Source of the DNA: Lacrimispora sphenoides JCM 1415
GTDB taxonomy: Bacteria > Bacillota > Clostridia > Lachnospirales > Lachnospiraceae
Length of the DNA stretch: 64,000 nt
Assembly (NCBI RefSeq): GCF_900105615.1
Contig: NZ_LT630003.1
Location: forward strand, 3,422,501-3,486,500
Direction of reading: 5' to 3'
The translations under genes were made by a program, and so were the position numbers. The notes beneath the pieces were generated by a model. It was not told where the DNA came from and made no database searches. It saw nothing but the letters and a program-made list of their open reading frames with translations. Positions 8,594 to 18,333 of the stretch are shown here, piece after piece; the stretch's first letter is position 1, and the number at the start of each line of letters is the position of its first letter.

Positions 8594-10735
8594 ATGGATA
8601 ACGGCATGGATAATATGCTTGATATGTACCTCTTTGAAACCAATTCCCTCCTGGAGCAATTAGACGAGCTCCTGATAGAAGCCGAAAAAGCAGGAGATTT
8701 TACAGTAGATGACGTAAATGAAATCTTCCGCATCATGCACACAATCAAAGGATCTTCTGCTATGATGGAATTTTCCTCCCTGATGCAGATAGCACATCGT
8801 ATTGAAGATTTATTCTTTTTTATCCGTGAGAATGGTCTTGATTCCCTTGACAGTTCCCACAAAAGCACTCTTTTTGATTTAATGTTCCGCTCTACAGATA
8901 TGCTTCGTGCTGAAGTATCAAAAGTAGAAAACAATGAACCACTTAGTGATAATGTCGACCATCTGACTCAAGAAATTAATAGCTTCCTGAAAAAAATCAG
9001 CGATGACAGCCCGACCGCTGCCGTGGAAAAAAATCATTCGGATAATTCCCGTCCCCAAGAAGCTCCTCAGCCAGCACCGGTCATTTCCACTCCCGTTTCT
9101 GCCACCAGCCTGGATGAGATCCGTTTGGACGTTGCAGAATGCCCGGAAGATCCGGCTGCCTTTTTCCTTCGTATCTTTTTTGATGAAGGCTGCGGAATGG
9201 AAAACCTTCGGGCTTTCATGCTTATCAGCGCATTAAAAGAATCCGGACTGGAGTTTAGCCATTATCCCACCGATGTGGAAACTAACAGCCAGAGCTGCGG
9301 ATCCATAATTGAGAAAGGCTTTTTCCTGACGTTCCAATCCCGTGAGTCGGCTGATTCAGCCATATCACAGATCAATAATATGAACAACATCCGTTCCTAT
9401 GAACTGATTGAAAATCCCCGCGCCAAGGCTGCTCCCAGTGAAGAAAAAAAGAAGGCTGCGGCAGTTTCCGCTCCATCTGCAGGTGAAAGCGCCCCGGCCC
9501 CAGGTTCTCCTGCCACTGGTAACGCTCATCAGATGCCGAACAAACAGAATCTGATCAGCGTAAATCTGGCAAAATTAGACAACTTAGTGGCAATCGTCGG
9601 TGAGATTGTCATTACGGAATCCATGGTGACTTCCTCGCCTGATATCCAGAATTTAAAGAACCTTGACAGCTTTTTAAAGGCCACAAGACAGCTTCGCAAG
9701 CTGACCGATGACTTACAGGATATTGTAATGTCCCTGCGCATGGTACCTGTTTCCGGCGTATTCCAGAAGATGAACCGTATCGTCCGGGATATGAAGCAAA
9801 AGCTGAAAAAAGACGTGCGCTTAACCATTATCGGTGAAAATACGGAAGTTGACAAGTCCATTGTAGACAGCATCGGAGATCCCATCATGCATATTGTCCG
9901 CAATTCTATGGACCATGGAATAGAAGAAACTGCCGAGGAACGTATTGCTGCCGGGAAAGATCCTCAGGGAGAACTGACTCTCTCAGCAAGCCATACCACC
10001 AACGAAGTTATCATTACCATCAGCGATGACGGAAAGGGTGTGAATCCGGAAGGAGTTCTTGCAAAAGCAAAGAGAAACGGCATTCTTACCAAACCGGAAA
10101 GCGAATACTCACAAAAAGAAATCTTAAACCTCCTTCTGGCTCCCGGCTTTTCTACCAATGAGGTTGTCACTGAATTTTCCGGACGTGGAGTTGGCATGGA
10201 TGTGGTCAAGAAAAATGTGGAGAATATCGGTGGTACCATAAGCATTTCCAGTGAATTAGGCAAAGGAATGTGCACTACCTTAAAAATCCCTCTCACCATG
10301 GCCATTGTGGATGGTATGGAGATCTCAGTGGGAAAATCTGTCTTTACCATCCCTATTGCGAACATCCGCCAATCCTTTAAGGTGAAGAATGAAGAAGTGA
10401 TCTACGACACGGAAGGCAATGAGATCGTAAGGTGCATGAACCAGTTCTACCCTATCTTCCGCATACACAGGCTTTACAACATTGAAACAGAAATTACAAG
10501 TATTGAAGACGGAATTCTGGTTTGGGTGGAATCCGGTGACAAATCTTACTGTCTCTTTGTCGATGAGCTCCTAGGGGAACAGCAGGTTGTTGTAAAGCCT
10601 CTTCCAGTATTCTTAAACAGCTTTAACGTTAAGGATTCAGGTATCAGCGGCTGTACCATACTTGGTGATGGCAGTATCAGCATCATATTAGATGTTTTAA
10701 ACCTGTATGCCGCATCACAAAATCAGTATTATTAA
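8594..10735 (+). CDS. cheA: Chemotaxis histidine kinase CheA
   Basis: The 713-residue protein has all CheA domains: HPt (1-105) with phospho-His49 in MHTIKGSS; a P2 CheY/CheB-binding region (about 165-275); dimerisation helices (about 315-375); an HATPase domain with the N-box HIVRNSMDHGIE and GRGVGMDVV; and a C-terminal CheW-like domain (about 570-710). It phosphorylates CheY and CheB in receptor arrays at the cell pole. An AAGGCGGTG ribosome site supports the first ATG. cheW, cheR and cheB follow. No receptor gene is in the window. Confidence 0.97.
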   Translation: MDNGMDNMLDMYLFETNSLLEQLDELLIEAEKAGDFTVDDVNEIFRIMHTIKGSSAMMEFSSLMQIAHRIEDLFFFIRENGLDSLDSSHKSTLFDLMFRSTDMLRAEVSKVENNEPLSDNVDHLTQEINSFLKKISDDSPTAAVEKNHSDNSRPQEAPQPAPVISTPVSATSLDEIRLDVAECPEDPAAFFLRIFFDEGCGMENLRAFMLISALKESGLEFSHYPTDVETNSQSCGSIIEKGFFLTFQSRESADSAISQINNMNNIRSYELIENPRAKAAPSEEKKKAAAVSAPSAGESAPAPGSPATGNAHQMPNKQNLISVNLAKLDNLVAIVGEIVITESMVTSSPDIQNLKNLDSFLKATRQLRKLTDDLQDIVMSLRMVPVSGVFQKMNRIVRDMKQKLKKDVRLTIIGENTEVDKSIVDSIGDPIMHIVRNSMDHGIEETAEERIAAGKDPQGELTLSASHTTNEVIITISDDGKGVNPEGVLAKAKRNGILTKPESEYSQKEILNLLLAPGFSTNEVVTEFSGRGVGMDVVKKNVENIGGTISISSELGKGMCTTLKIPLTMAIVDGMEISVGKSVFTIPIANIRQSFKVKNEEVIYDTEGNEIVRCMNQFYPIFRIHRLYNIETEITSIEDGILVWVESGDKSYCLFVDELLGEQQVVVKPLPVFLNSFNVKDSGISGCTILGDGSISIILDVLNLYAASQNQYY

Positions 10736-10807
10736 TTAGAATACCCTTTAGGTATACCTTTATGCCCAGAAAGCTTGGGCAAGCAAATTGAAATCGGAGG
10801 AATACAA

Positions 10808-11278
10808 ATGCCAGCAGAAAATACAGCTACATCCGAAGCTTTTACTTCCGCTCGGACAGAAACCACGGAACGCTATTTAACCTTCCGCACAGAAAACCTT
10901 ACTTTTGGTGTAAGCACCAATTATATCATTGAAATCATCACCAACCATACCATTACTGCCATGCCCGTGGTACCAAGATATGTAAAGGGGATCATCAATT
11001 TAAGAGGGCAGATCGTTCCCATCATGGATATCCGGTCAAGACTTGGCAAGCCGGACATAGAATATACCAACTCAAGCTGTATCATTGTTCTAAATGTGGA
11101 TTCTGTATTTATTGGAATCATCGTGGATTCTGTGGAGCAGGTTCTTGATATTGATTATTCCAGAATCTCACCGGTTCCGGCCAATAACCGGGAAGAACTG
11201 GTCAGCGGTATGATATCCGTTTCAGATAACCACATTGTCCTTCTTCTGGACTGCGAGACCTTAGTCAATAACTCATAA
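10808..11278 (+). CDS. cheW: Chemotaxis coupling protein CheW
   Basis: The roughly 156-residue single CheW domain links receptors to CheA. Signature stretches are LTFGVSTNYIIEI, VVPRYVKGIINLRGQIVPIM and GIIVDSVEQVL. I place the start at 10808 because GGAGGAATACAA lies directly in front; a TTG at 10775 opens the same frame but has no ribosome site. cheR begins 14 bases after the stop. Confidence 0.95.
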   Translation: MPAENTATSEAFTSARTETTERYLTFRTENLTFGVSTNYIIEIITNHTITAMPVVPRYVKGIINLRGQIVPIMDIRSRLGKPDIEYTNSSCIIVLNVDSVFIGIIVDSVEQVLDIDYSRISPVPANNREELVSGMISVSDNHIVLLLDCETLVNNS

Positions 11279-11292
11279 AGGACGGCTACTCT

Positions 11293-12105
11293 ATGTTAAC
11301 AATTTCGCAGCATGATTTCATACGGCTGGTGGATTTCATGAAAAAAAATTACGGAATCGATCTGTCTAAAAAGATGCAGCTCATTATGGGAAGATTGTCA
11401 AACACCATCATTTCCATGGGATACACTTCCTTCACAGATTATGTGGATCACATTCTTTCATCAAAGAATCAGGCTGATCTGGAAATAATGCTCAACAAGC
11501 TTACAACCAACTACACTTACTTTATGCGGGAAGAGGCACATTTTAATTTTTTTCGTGATACCGTTCTTCCTAATCTAATAAGCACAAAAAAGAATAAAGT
11601 TTTAAGCATTTGGAGCGCCGGATGTTCATCCGGCGAAGAACCTTATACCATCTCCATGATTATCAAGGATACTTTGGGGTCCCAGGCCGCCCTCTGGGAT
11701 ACCAGGGTCCTTGCCACAGATATTTCTCAGAATGCTTTAAGGGCAGCAAAGGAAGCGGTATATGATGAGGAATCCTTAAAGAACTTATCTCCTGCATGGA
11801 GATCCAAATACTTTGTCAAATCCCCGGAGCAGGGATTATATTCCGTAGCTCCGGCAATAAAATCAAATGTTATTTTCCAGACCTTTAATCTTATGGACCC
11901 CATTCGGTTCCGGTTAAAATTTGATATTATTTTTTGCAGAAATGTCATGATTTATTTTGATCAGAATACAAAAGACGGGCTGATTCAGCGATTCTATGAT
12001 GCAACAGCCCCAGGCGGATACTTATTTATCGGGCACTCCGAAACAATCAACAAAGAAAAAACGCCTTACCGGTATTTAATGCCGGCTACTTACCGAAAAG
12101 AATGA
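11293..12105 (+). CDS. cheR: Chemoreceptor methyltransferase CheR
   Basis: The 270-residue protein has the CheR N-terminal helical domain (about 1-75) and a SAM-binding Rossmann domain with IWSAGCSSGEEPY (about 111-123), ATDIS, and IIFCRNVMIYF. It methylates receptor glutamates for adaptation. Length is typical. It follows cheW with an AAAGGA site. A long inverted repeat lies directly after the gene, then cheB. Confidence 0.96.
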   Translation: MLTISQHDFIRLVDFMKKNYGIDLSKKMQLIMGRLSNTIISMGYTSFTDYVDHILSSKNQADLEIMLNKLTTNYTYFMREEAHFNFFRDTVLPNLISTKKNKVLSIWSAGCSSGEEPYTISMIIKDTLGSQAALWDTRVLATDISQNALRAAKEAVYDEESLKNLSPAWRSKYFVKSPEQGLYSVAPAIKSNVIFQTFNLMDPIRFRLKFDIIFCRNVMIYFDQNTKDGLIQRFYDATAPGGYLFIGHSETINKEKTPYRYLMPATYRKE

Positions 12106-12110
12106 TCTGC

Positions 12111-12165
12111 GTAATATAAAATCTATTTACTGTCTCTCCATTTCAGTAGATGGATTTTATATTAC
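12111..12165. repeat. Long imperfect inverted repeat between cheR and cheB
   Basis: Two 22-base arms (GTAATATAAAATCTATTTACTG and its near-complement) flank an 11-base loop; the two mismatches can form G-U pairs in RNA. No T-run follows in the sense direction, so it is more like an mRNA processing or stabilising stem than a terminator. A shorter hairpin (TGCAGT-TCG-ACTGCA) follows near 12178-12192. Confidence 0.6.
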
Positions 12166-12252
12166 ACGGATTTTGGATTGCAGTTCGACTGCAGTGTGGG
12201 CTCTGCCAATAAAGCGTGGGCAGATAAGAAGAAATAACAGGAGGAATAAATT

Positions 12253-13299
12253 ATGGCCAAAAAAATCCGAGTTTTCATAGTAGATGATTCCCTGCTGTTT
12301 CGCAAGGTATTAATTGATAATCTCTCTCAAAATCCCAATATAGAAGTGATCGGATATGCGGTCGATGCATTTGACGCAGAACGAAAGATTCCTTTACTTA
12401 AACCAGACGTAGTGACGCTTGATGTAGAAATGCCCATGATCAATGGTATTGAATTTGTCAAAAAACTTCTTCCTAAACATCCTGTTCCAGTCATTTTAGT
12501 CTCTTCTCTTAATTTAAACGTGTTTGAAGCCCTTTCCGCAGGCGCCGTGGACTTTGTAAGAAAACCTGACATGTCCAGCAGTAATACTGCCAGCACATTC
12601 TTAAATACCTTGATCAGCAAAATTTTTATTGCTTCCCGTGCAGTCATTAAAGTCCCGGTTTCTCCCCCTGCTCTCATAGAACCAGGGAATTCTGCCATGG
12701 GAAAAACGGCCTTCTCCTTGAATGCCTCTAATACCATAATTGCCATAGGCGCTTCCACAGGCGGAACTGAAGCCACTCTCCAGGTGCTGAAAGACCTTCC
12801 TGCAGACACGCCTGGAATTGTGGTCACACAACATATGCCGGAGGGCTTTACCAAAATGTATGCAGACCGTTTAAACCGGCTTTGCGCCATGAATGTGAAA
12901 GAAGCCCAAAGCGGGGATGCCATTGAAAGGGGTCAAGTGCTGATTGCTCCCGGTGACCTGCAGATGAAGGTAGTTAAAATGGGAAGCCGTTACACGGTAA
13001 GCTGCTATCCCGGTGAAAAAGTAAGCGGACACCGTCCTTCCGTGGACGTTCTATTCCAGTCCATTGCCGACACGGCCGGAGCCTCCTCCGTGGGGATCAT
13101 CATGACCGGCATGGGACGTGACGGGGCCGAAGGACTTCTTAATATGAAAAAAAAGGGGGCTTTTACCATTGGGCAGGATGCAGAAAGCTGCGTTGTTTAC
13201 GGAATGCCAATGGTAGCCTACAACATAGGAGCTGTTACCAGGCAGGTGCCCTGTGCAAACATAGCAGGCGTCCTGATGAAGCACTTAAGTTCTCTTTAA
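12253..13299 (+). CDS. cheB: Receptor methylesterase/deamidase CheB
   Basis: The 348-residue protein has an N-terminal receiver (D57 in TLDVEMP) and a C-terminal methylesterase with the triad Ser168 (IGASTGG), His194 (TQHMPEGF) and Asp290 (GMGRDGAEG). It removes methyl groups from receptors, opposing CheR, and is activated by CheA. A strong AGGAGG site precedes the ATG. CheD is also encoded in this island, so deamidation may be shared. Confidence 0.97.
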   Translation: MAKKIRVFIVDDSLLFRKVLIDNLSQNPNIEVIGYAVDAFDAERKIPLLKPDVVTLDVEMPMINGIEFVKKLLPKHPVPVILVSSLNLNVFEALSAGAVDFVRKPDMSSSNTASTFLNTLISKIFIASRAVIKVPVSPPALIEPGNSAMGKTAFSLNASNTIIAIGASTGGTEATLQVLKDLPADTPGIVVTQHMPEGFTKMYADRLNRLCAMNVKEAQSGDAIERGQVLIAPGDLQMKVVKMGSRYTVSCYPGEKVSGHRPSVDVLFQSIADTAGASSVGIIMTGMGRDGAEGLLNMKKKGAFTIGQDAESCVVYGMPMVAYNIGAVTRQVPCANIAGVLMKHLSSL

Positions 13300-13320
13300 T
13301 TGAGAAAATCTGTTCCTGAA

Positions 13321-13348
13321 GTTAATATTTTCTTAAAACTGACGATAT
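13321..13348 (+). promoter_or_regulatory. Candidate sigma-D promoter for flgM
   Basis: GTTAA (13321-13325), 15 bases, then GACGATAT (13341-13348), about 85 bases before flgM. A FliA-read flgM promoter is well established in other bacteria. Confidence 0.6.
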
Positions 13349-13432
13349 TATAGGTGTAATAAAAAAACAGCCTTTGATGAGCCACCAGGCAAATCGAACT
13401 TCCTTATAAAATTCTTAGAAAGGAGTAAATAA

Positions 13433-13747
13433 ATGCGTATTTCACAGAACTATTACGGTACGCTGTATAATACCTCCATGATACGGCAAAGCCAGGATAT
13501 TACCACTTCTGAATCCGGCAAGAACAATTACGATGAAATCACGATCCGTTCTGCTCCCAAGGAAGAAATGGATTCTAAATTCATTTCAAGCCTTAAAAAT
13601 GCTCTTATGAAAGAAGTTAAGCAGACCACATCAGAAGAAAAACTGAACCTTTTAAGACAGAAGATTGAAGACGGAACTTATCAGGTGGATGCCAACAAGA
13701 TCGCCGAAAGAATTCTTTTATACAAAGGAGCCGATTTCCATGAATAA
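13433..13747 (+). CDS. flgM: Anti-sigma-28 factor FlgM
   Basis: The 104-residue protein carries the FlgM C-terminal sigma-binding region (about 48-100: FISSLKNALMKEV, EEKLNLLRQKIEDGTYQVD, ANKIAERIL). FlgM holds FliA inactive until the hook-basal body is complete and FlgM is exported. The unstructured N-terminus fits export through the flagellar channel. An AAAGGAG site precedes the ATG. flgN overlaps its last 8 bases, implying translational coupling. Confidence 0.9.
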   Translation: MRISQNYYGTLYNTSMIRQSQDITTSESGKNNYDEITIRSAPKEEMDSKFISSLKNALMKEVKQTTSEEKLNLLRQKIEDGTYQVDANKIAERILLYKGADFHE

Positions 13748-14168
13748 TTTTATGGCAGTAATTGAGGATATGATCCAGCTTTTTCAGGATCTGGTTCAGG
13801 TGGAACAGGTAAAACTGGAAGCCGCTAAGAAGAACCGGGTCACTTATGTGGAAGATTGCATGAACAAGGAACAGGCCGCCATTTTAAAATTAAGAGGCCT
13901 TGATAAAAAGCGTGAGGATTGCCAGGAGCAGCTTGGCATGAAGGGTGATACCTTTCAGCAGATTCTTTCAAAAGTCTCAAAGGACGAGGAACGTGATCAG
14001 CTAAAAGAACTCTTTGACAGGCTCTCCAATCAGGTTAGGCTGTTTCAGGAAATAAGTGACGGTGCACGTACCATGATTGAAATCAATCTTCACATGATAG
14101 ACAAAGCCATTACAAGTTCTCAAGGGAAAATGGCTCCAGACAATGCAAAATGGGAGGGATTATTATGA
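13740..14168 (+). CDS. flgN: Flagellar export chaperone FlgN
   Basis: The 142-residue, all-helical protein (about 1-115 coiled coil: MIQLFQDLVQVEQVKLEAAK) fits FlgN, the export chaperone for FlgK and FlgL, which are the next two genes. Start at 13740 is set by AAAGGAG some 10 bases upstream and gives the 8-base overlap with flgM. The end overlaps flgK by 4 bases (ATGA). Identity rests on helical content and position; sequence alone is weakly diagnostic for this family. Confidence 0.85.
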   Translation: MNNFMAVIEDMIQLFQDLVQVEQVKLEAAKKNRVTYVEDCMNKEQAAILKLRGLDKKREDCQEQLGMKGDTFQQILSKVSKDEERDQLKELFDRLSNQVRLFQEISDGARTMIEINLHMIDKAITSSQGKMAPDNAKWEGLL

Positions 14169-16183
14169 CACGCTCTACTTTCTCCGGCTTTACCATTGCC
14201 CAACTGGCCATGACTGCCAGTCAGCGGGCTATTGATGTGACCGGACAGAATATAGCAAATATTAACACAAAGGGCTATACCAGACAGAGGGTGGATCTTG
14301 CAAGTTTTAATACAAGAGGTGCCGATTATATGAGCACAGGACCTGGTGCTAAAATAGGTTACGGTGTTGAAATTACCGGCATTTCCCAGATTAGAGATCC
14401 ATTTTTAGATGTTCAATTCCGAAATCAAATTGCCAAGGTGGGGACGGCAGATGCAAGACAGACTACATTGGATCAATTAGCCGATATTTTTGATGAGACT
14501 GATAAGGACGCGTTAAAAAAGGCTCTTAGTGATTTAAGTTCCAGCCTTGATCAGCTGTCCGCCAATGCAAATAACAGCGAGTTTGACAGCATTGTCCGTT
14601 CCAGGGCACAGGTCATTGTAAATTATATCCATCAAAAGGCTGCTGATCTTAAAAGCGTTCGGGAAGAAACCATCAATGGCCTGGAAAATACAGATATACC
14701 CGCCATCAACGGTCTTCTTTCTGACATCGGAGAGTTAAATGACGCTATCTGGAAGAGCCAGGTACAAGGTAACCCAGCTCTTGAGCTTTTAGATAAGAGA
14801 AATGAAAAATTGGATGAGCTTGCCGGCTACCTTCCTATCACTGTAACTTACAAGGATGTGGTTGTCGCATCAGGAGCTAAATTTGAGTATCCAGTAGTAA
14901 ATTTCAGAGGCAGCGATGGAGTTACATATCCTCTTACGGCAGGAGAACATGGGGAAAAAGTCGCATCAATTTCTATGACACGAAATAAAGGATACAACGG
15001 GGAGCCTGACGGTACGGTTTCCATATCATTGATTCCTGCCAGCAATTTCGCAAGCAGTTCGGATGTAAGCTCCCTGAAAACGGATATTACCAATTATCTG
15101 AAAGATGGAACTTTAAAAGGAACTGTAGATGTATTGAATAAATCGGGAGAAATGGACAACCCTTCTTCAGATTACAGAGGAATTGGATATTACGAAAAAT
15201 CCTTTGAAGCTTTTGTCCAGACTTTTGCCAATACCTTTAATGAATTGAATGGCAATATGCAACCTTATACCGGTGTAACTCAGCTGCCGACTATAGGCAC
15301 AGCATCAAAGGACTCTGGTGGAAAAGCAGTATTCAGCATGGATTACTCAAAAGCGACTGGAAACTTCTTAAGAGGAGAAAGAATTACGGTCAATGGCGAG
15401 ACTTATACATTTGGCGACGGTTCAGGAGAAATACCCATTGGAGCAACACTTGAAGATAGTTTAAACAATCTGGCTGGTAAGTTGAATGGCGACCCATCTC
15501 TCCTATCTATGATGGTGGATGGCAACATCGAAGCCGGCACTTGGTCCTATGCTTCCGGAAAGCTGGAATGGCGTAGTACTAATGCCGTATCAACGGACGT
15601 GGATAGCATCAAAACCTCCGATGATAAGGATATATCCATTCTCTATAAAGCAAATCCTGTCAATGTTAGAAACTTTGATTTGTTCCAGACCTCTGATGGA
15701 AGCAACCGTTTTACTGCCAGCAACATTAAAATATCCGATGACTGGATGAACAACACCATTCATATCATCTCTTCCCATAAAGAGGATGCTGGTTCCACTG
15801 CCAATGACAACATTATAAAGATGCTGAAATCCCTGACCGATGAACGGGTTTTTAAATATGAATACACCTACATGGACACCAACGGGGTCGCTCAGACCGG
15901 ATCTATTACCCACTATACCGGAAACTTTTCCCAGTGTTATTCTAATCTGGAAAACACCCAGGGTATTGACAGTTCCGCTAACCAAGCAATCCTTAATAAC
16001 CACATATCTGTGCTTCAGCAGACTGCAGACAGCAAAGATGCTGTATCAGGTGTCTCTTTAGACGAGGAAGGCATCAGCCTGATGCAATACCAAAGATCCT
16101 TTTCAGCTGCCGCCCGTCTTATGACAACCCTTGACGAAGCACTGAATACATTAATAAACAATACCGGCATTGTAGGAAGATAG
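14165..16183 (+). CDS. flgK: Hook-filament junction protein FlgK (HAP1)
   Basis: The roughly 672-residue protein has the rod/hook N-terminal signature (AIDVTGQNIANINTKGYTRQ, about 21-40) and the C-terminal coil SLMQYQRSFSAAARLMTTLD. It joins hook to filament. I start at the ATG of MTRSTFSG, which overlaps flgN by 4 bases and has GGGAGG in front. The middle (about 220-560) is the variable outward domain and is longer than in B. subtilis FlgK. Confidence 0.95.
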   Translation: MTRSTFSGFTIAQLAMTASQRAIDVTGQNIANINTKGYTRQRVDLASFNTRGADYMSTGPGAKIGYGVEITGISQIRDPFLDVQFRNQIAKVGTADARQTTLDQLADIFDETDKDALKKALSDLSSSLDQLSANANNSEFDSIVRSRAQVIVNYIHQKAADLKSVREETINGLENTDIPAINGLLSDIGELNDAIWKSQVQGNPALELLDKRNEKLDELAGYLPITVTYKDVVVASGAKFEYPVVNFRGSDGVTYPLTAGEHGEKVASISMTRNKGYNGEPDGTVSISLIPASNFASSSDVSSLKTDITNYLKDGTLKGTVDVLNKSGEMDNPSSDYRGIGYYEKSFEAFVQTFANTFNELNGNMQPYTGVTQLPTIGTASKDSGGKAVFSMDYSKATGNFLRGERITVNGETYTFGDGSGEIPIGATLEDSLNNLAGKLNGDPSLLSMMVDGNIEAGTWSYASGKLEWRSTNAVSTDVDSIKTSDDKDISILYKANPVNVRNFDLFQTSDGSNRFTASNIKISDDWMNNTIHIISSHKEDAGSTANDNIIKMLKSLTDERVFKYEYTYMDTNGVAQTGSITHYTGNFSQCYSNLENTQGIDSSANQAILNNHISVLQQTADSKDAVSGVSLDEEGISLMQYQRSFSAAARLMTTLDEALNTLINNTGIVGR

Positions 16184-16193
16184 GAGGTTTCCA

Positions 16194-17207
16194 ATGAGAA
16201 TTTCAACCAATGCGATTATTCGGAACTATAAGAGCAATCTTGCAGCTTCCATAGCCAACCTAAATGTATCAAGAAACCATGTTATGACTCAACGAAGCTT
16301 TAACAACGTCTCGGAGAATCCTGCATCTGCAGCCCGTGCATCCCAGCTTCACCGCAAATACTACAAGAATCTGGATAACTTAAACACTTTATCAGATGTT
16401 CAGTCCCGTCAGGATGGACAGGAAGATGCACTCATGCAGATATCCAATGCTATGAAAACCATTAGTGCGGAATATAACATACAGGCTATGAGCGGTGACA
16501 AGCAGACACCGGAAACGAGGCAAACCTTTGCAACTGCCATCCGTCAGTTCCAAAAATCCATGGCCTTAAGCCTTAACTCCACCTATGAGGACACATTTTT
16601 ATTTGCAGGAGCAGACGGAAAGAATCCGCCTTTTGCTCTCTCTGAAGACGGAAAAACCCTTACTTACCGTGGTATTAATGTGGATGCTGCCGCCGGCAGT
16701 CAAAATTATAAAGATCTTACTAATTTGTCCAAAGAAACCCTTTATGTTGACTTAGGGCTGGGCCTTTCTCTCGATGGCGCTGACCGTGTCGTACCTTCTA
16801 GCGCATTTAACCTTTCTCTTCCCGGTATAAAGGCCATTGGATATGGACAAGATGCGGATGGGATGAGCAATAATGTCATTGTTTTAGCCGGTCAGCTGGC
16901 TGATGCCCTGGAGGCAGATACTTTTGATGCTGACAATTATGGAAAGCTTATGAACAAATTTAAAGACCTAGGAACCAACGTATTAAATGAAGTCACTAAT
17001 CTGGGTGTTAAATCTGAGTTTTTAAATACCACAAAAGACCGTCTTGAAAATAACGATATTTCTCTACAGGAACAAATGTTAAAGGTGGAAGGAATAGACC
17101 CTGCTGAAGCCATTACCGATTATATGTGGAATCAGTATGCATACAATGCTGCCCTAAAGGTAGGAACCAGCATCTTATCTCCATCTTTTATTGATTTCAT
17201 GAAGTAA
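16194..17207 (+). CDS. flgL: Hook-filament junction protein FlgL (HAP3)
   Basis: The 337-residue protein has flagellin-like ends: MRISTNAIIRNYKSNLAASI with RSFNNVSENPASAARA at the N-terminus, and the C-terminal helix ending in NAALKVGTSILSPSFIDFMK. It is the second junction protein. It follows flgK by 10 bases with a GGAGG site. Length is typical. Confidence 0.94.
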   Translation: MRISTNAIIRNYKSNLAASIANLNVSRNHVMTQRSFNNVSENPASAARASQLHRKYYKNLDNLNTLSDVQSRQDGQEDALMQISNAMKTISAEYNIQAMSGDKQTPETRQTFATAIRQFQKSMALSLNSTYEDTFLFAGADGKNPPFALSEDGKTLTYRGINVDAAAGSQNYKDLTNLSKETLYVDLGLGLSLDGADRVVPSSAFNLSLPGIKAIGYGQDADGMSNNVIVLAGQLADALEADTFDADNYGKLMNKFKDLGTNVLNEVTNLGVKSEFLNTTKDRLENNDISLQEQMLKVEGIDPAEAITDYMWNQYAYNAALKVGTSILSPSFIDFMK

Positions 17208-17229
17208 AGTTGATTGGAGGTGTGTTATA

Positions 17230-17838
17230 ATGGAACCATTGCTTAGAATTACGACCATACCGATTAAATACGAACTGAAAATCCAGAGAGCAAAACTGGA
17301 ATATTCCAGTTCTAAGTCTGACCTGATAACCGACAGAAACAAGGGCGGCCTGACTATAAAAAACCGCCCCACTAAATTGTATCTGGATACGTACGATGCA
17401 CGTAATTCAGTCTGTCCCACTACAATGGAAAGTGTGCGGCAATCCGCTGCCATGGGTAAAACAGCCGCCATGGAGGCTACTGCTGCATACGCAGAAGAAG
17501 GTGCTATGTTGTTAGACCCTAACATTTTAAATCCCCTTGACTTAATATTCAGCCAACGTGCCCAAATGCCTACAGGAGAATTCGGATTACAATTCCTTCC
17601 TTCTACAGGTCCTAATATTGAATGGTCAGATCCTGACTTTTCTATGCAATACGAAATGGATCGGATGAGTTTTGACATAAAAGTTGCAAATGGGCATTTT
17701 GAATTTATACCCGGAAATGTTGAGCTGTCAATCACACAAATGCCTGATGTGAATATTGAATATATCGGAAAGCCCCTTTATGTTCCGCCTAGCGCTGCTG
17801 ATTTATTCGAGCATTCTTCGGTAGATCTTATCGCTTAA
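17230..17838 (+). CDS. DUF6470 family protein (YviE-like)
   Basis: The 202-residue protein has the DUF6470/YviE pattern: a short N-terminal beta segment (LLRITTIPIKYELKIQRAKLE), an Ala-rich middle (about 70-95) and a C-terminal beta-sheet region (about 140-195). The position between flgL and fliW is the same as yviE in Bacillus. No biochemical role is established. Its place among late flagellar genes suggests a secreted or assembly-related function, which is inference. Confidence 0.85.
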   Translation: MEPLLRITTIPIKYELKIQRAKLEYSSSKSDLITDRNKGGLTIKNRPTKLYLDTYDARNSVCPTTMESVRQSAAMGKTAAMEATAAYAEEGAMLLDPNILNPLDLIFSQRAQMPTGEFGLQFLPSTGPNIEWSDPDFSMQYEMDRMSFDIKVANGHFEFIPGNVELSITQMPDVNIEYIGKPLYVPPSAADLFEHSSVDLIA

Positions 17839-17859
17839 CCCTGCACTCTGGAGGTATTT

Positions 17860-18333
17860 ATGGAAATTAGTACACAATATTTTGGAAAGATTTCCTGCTC
17901 AGAAAAAGAATTTATACATTTTTCTGATGGGCTGTTTGGTTTTGCTGACTTGAAAAATTATGTTCCTCTGGCCTTTCAGGAGAATAGCGATGCTTTAATT
18001 TGTCTGCAGTCCATAGATGATTTAAGCGTTTCGTTTATTCTTATGAATCCATTCCAGTTTTATGAAAAATACGAACCGGAATTATCTCAGGAGGATCAGA
18101 AACTTCTTAAAGCATCAGATGGCGAAGATAAGGTTTCTTATTATGTTATCAGCGTAATTCATGATCCAATGGAGAGCAGCACGGTAAACTTAAAGGCTCC
18201 CATTGCGGTAAATACAGAAACCCGGGAAGCCAGACAGGTGATTTTAGATAATCCTCTTTACCGTTTCCGTCATCCGCTTAAGGATTTTATAAAAAAGGGG
18301 GATTCGCATGCTGATTCTTCAAAGAAAAAATAA
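17860..18333 (+). CDS. fliW: Flagellar assembly factor FliW
   Basis: The 157-residue FliW (starting MEISTQYFGKISCSEKEFI; core FSDGLFGFADLKNYVPL) binds both flagellin and CsrA in Firmicutes; free flagellin displaces CsrA, which then blocks hag translation. It overlaps csrA by 26 bases, the usual fliW-csrA arrangement. GGAGG precedes the ATG. A candidate CsrA target is present in the hag leader in this same window. Confidence 0.95.
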   Translation: MEISTQYFGKISCSEKEFIHFSDGLFGFADLKNYVPLAFQENSDALICLQSIDDLSVSFILMNPFQFYEKYEPELSQEDQKLLKASDGEDKVSYYVISVIHDPMESSTVNLKAPIAVNTETREARQVILDNPLYRFRHPLKDFIKKGDSHADSSKKK

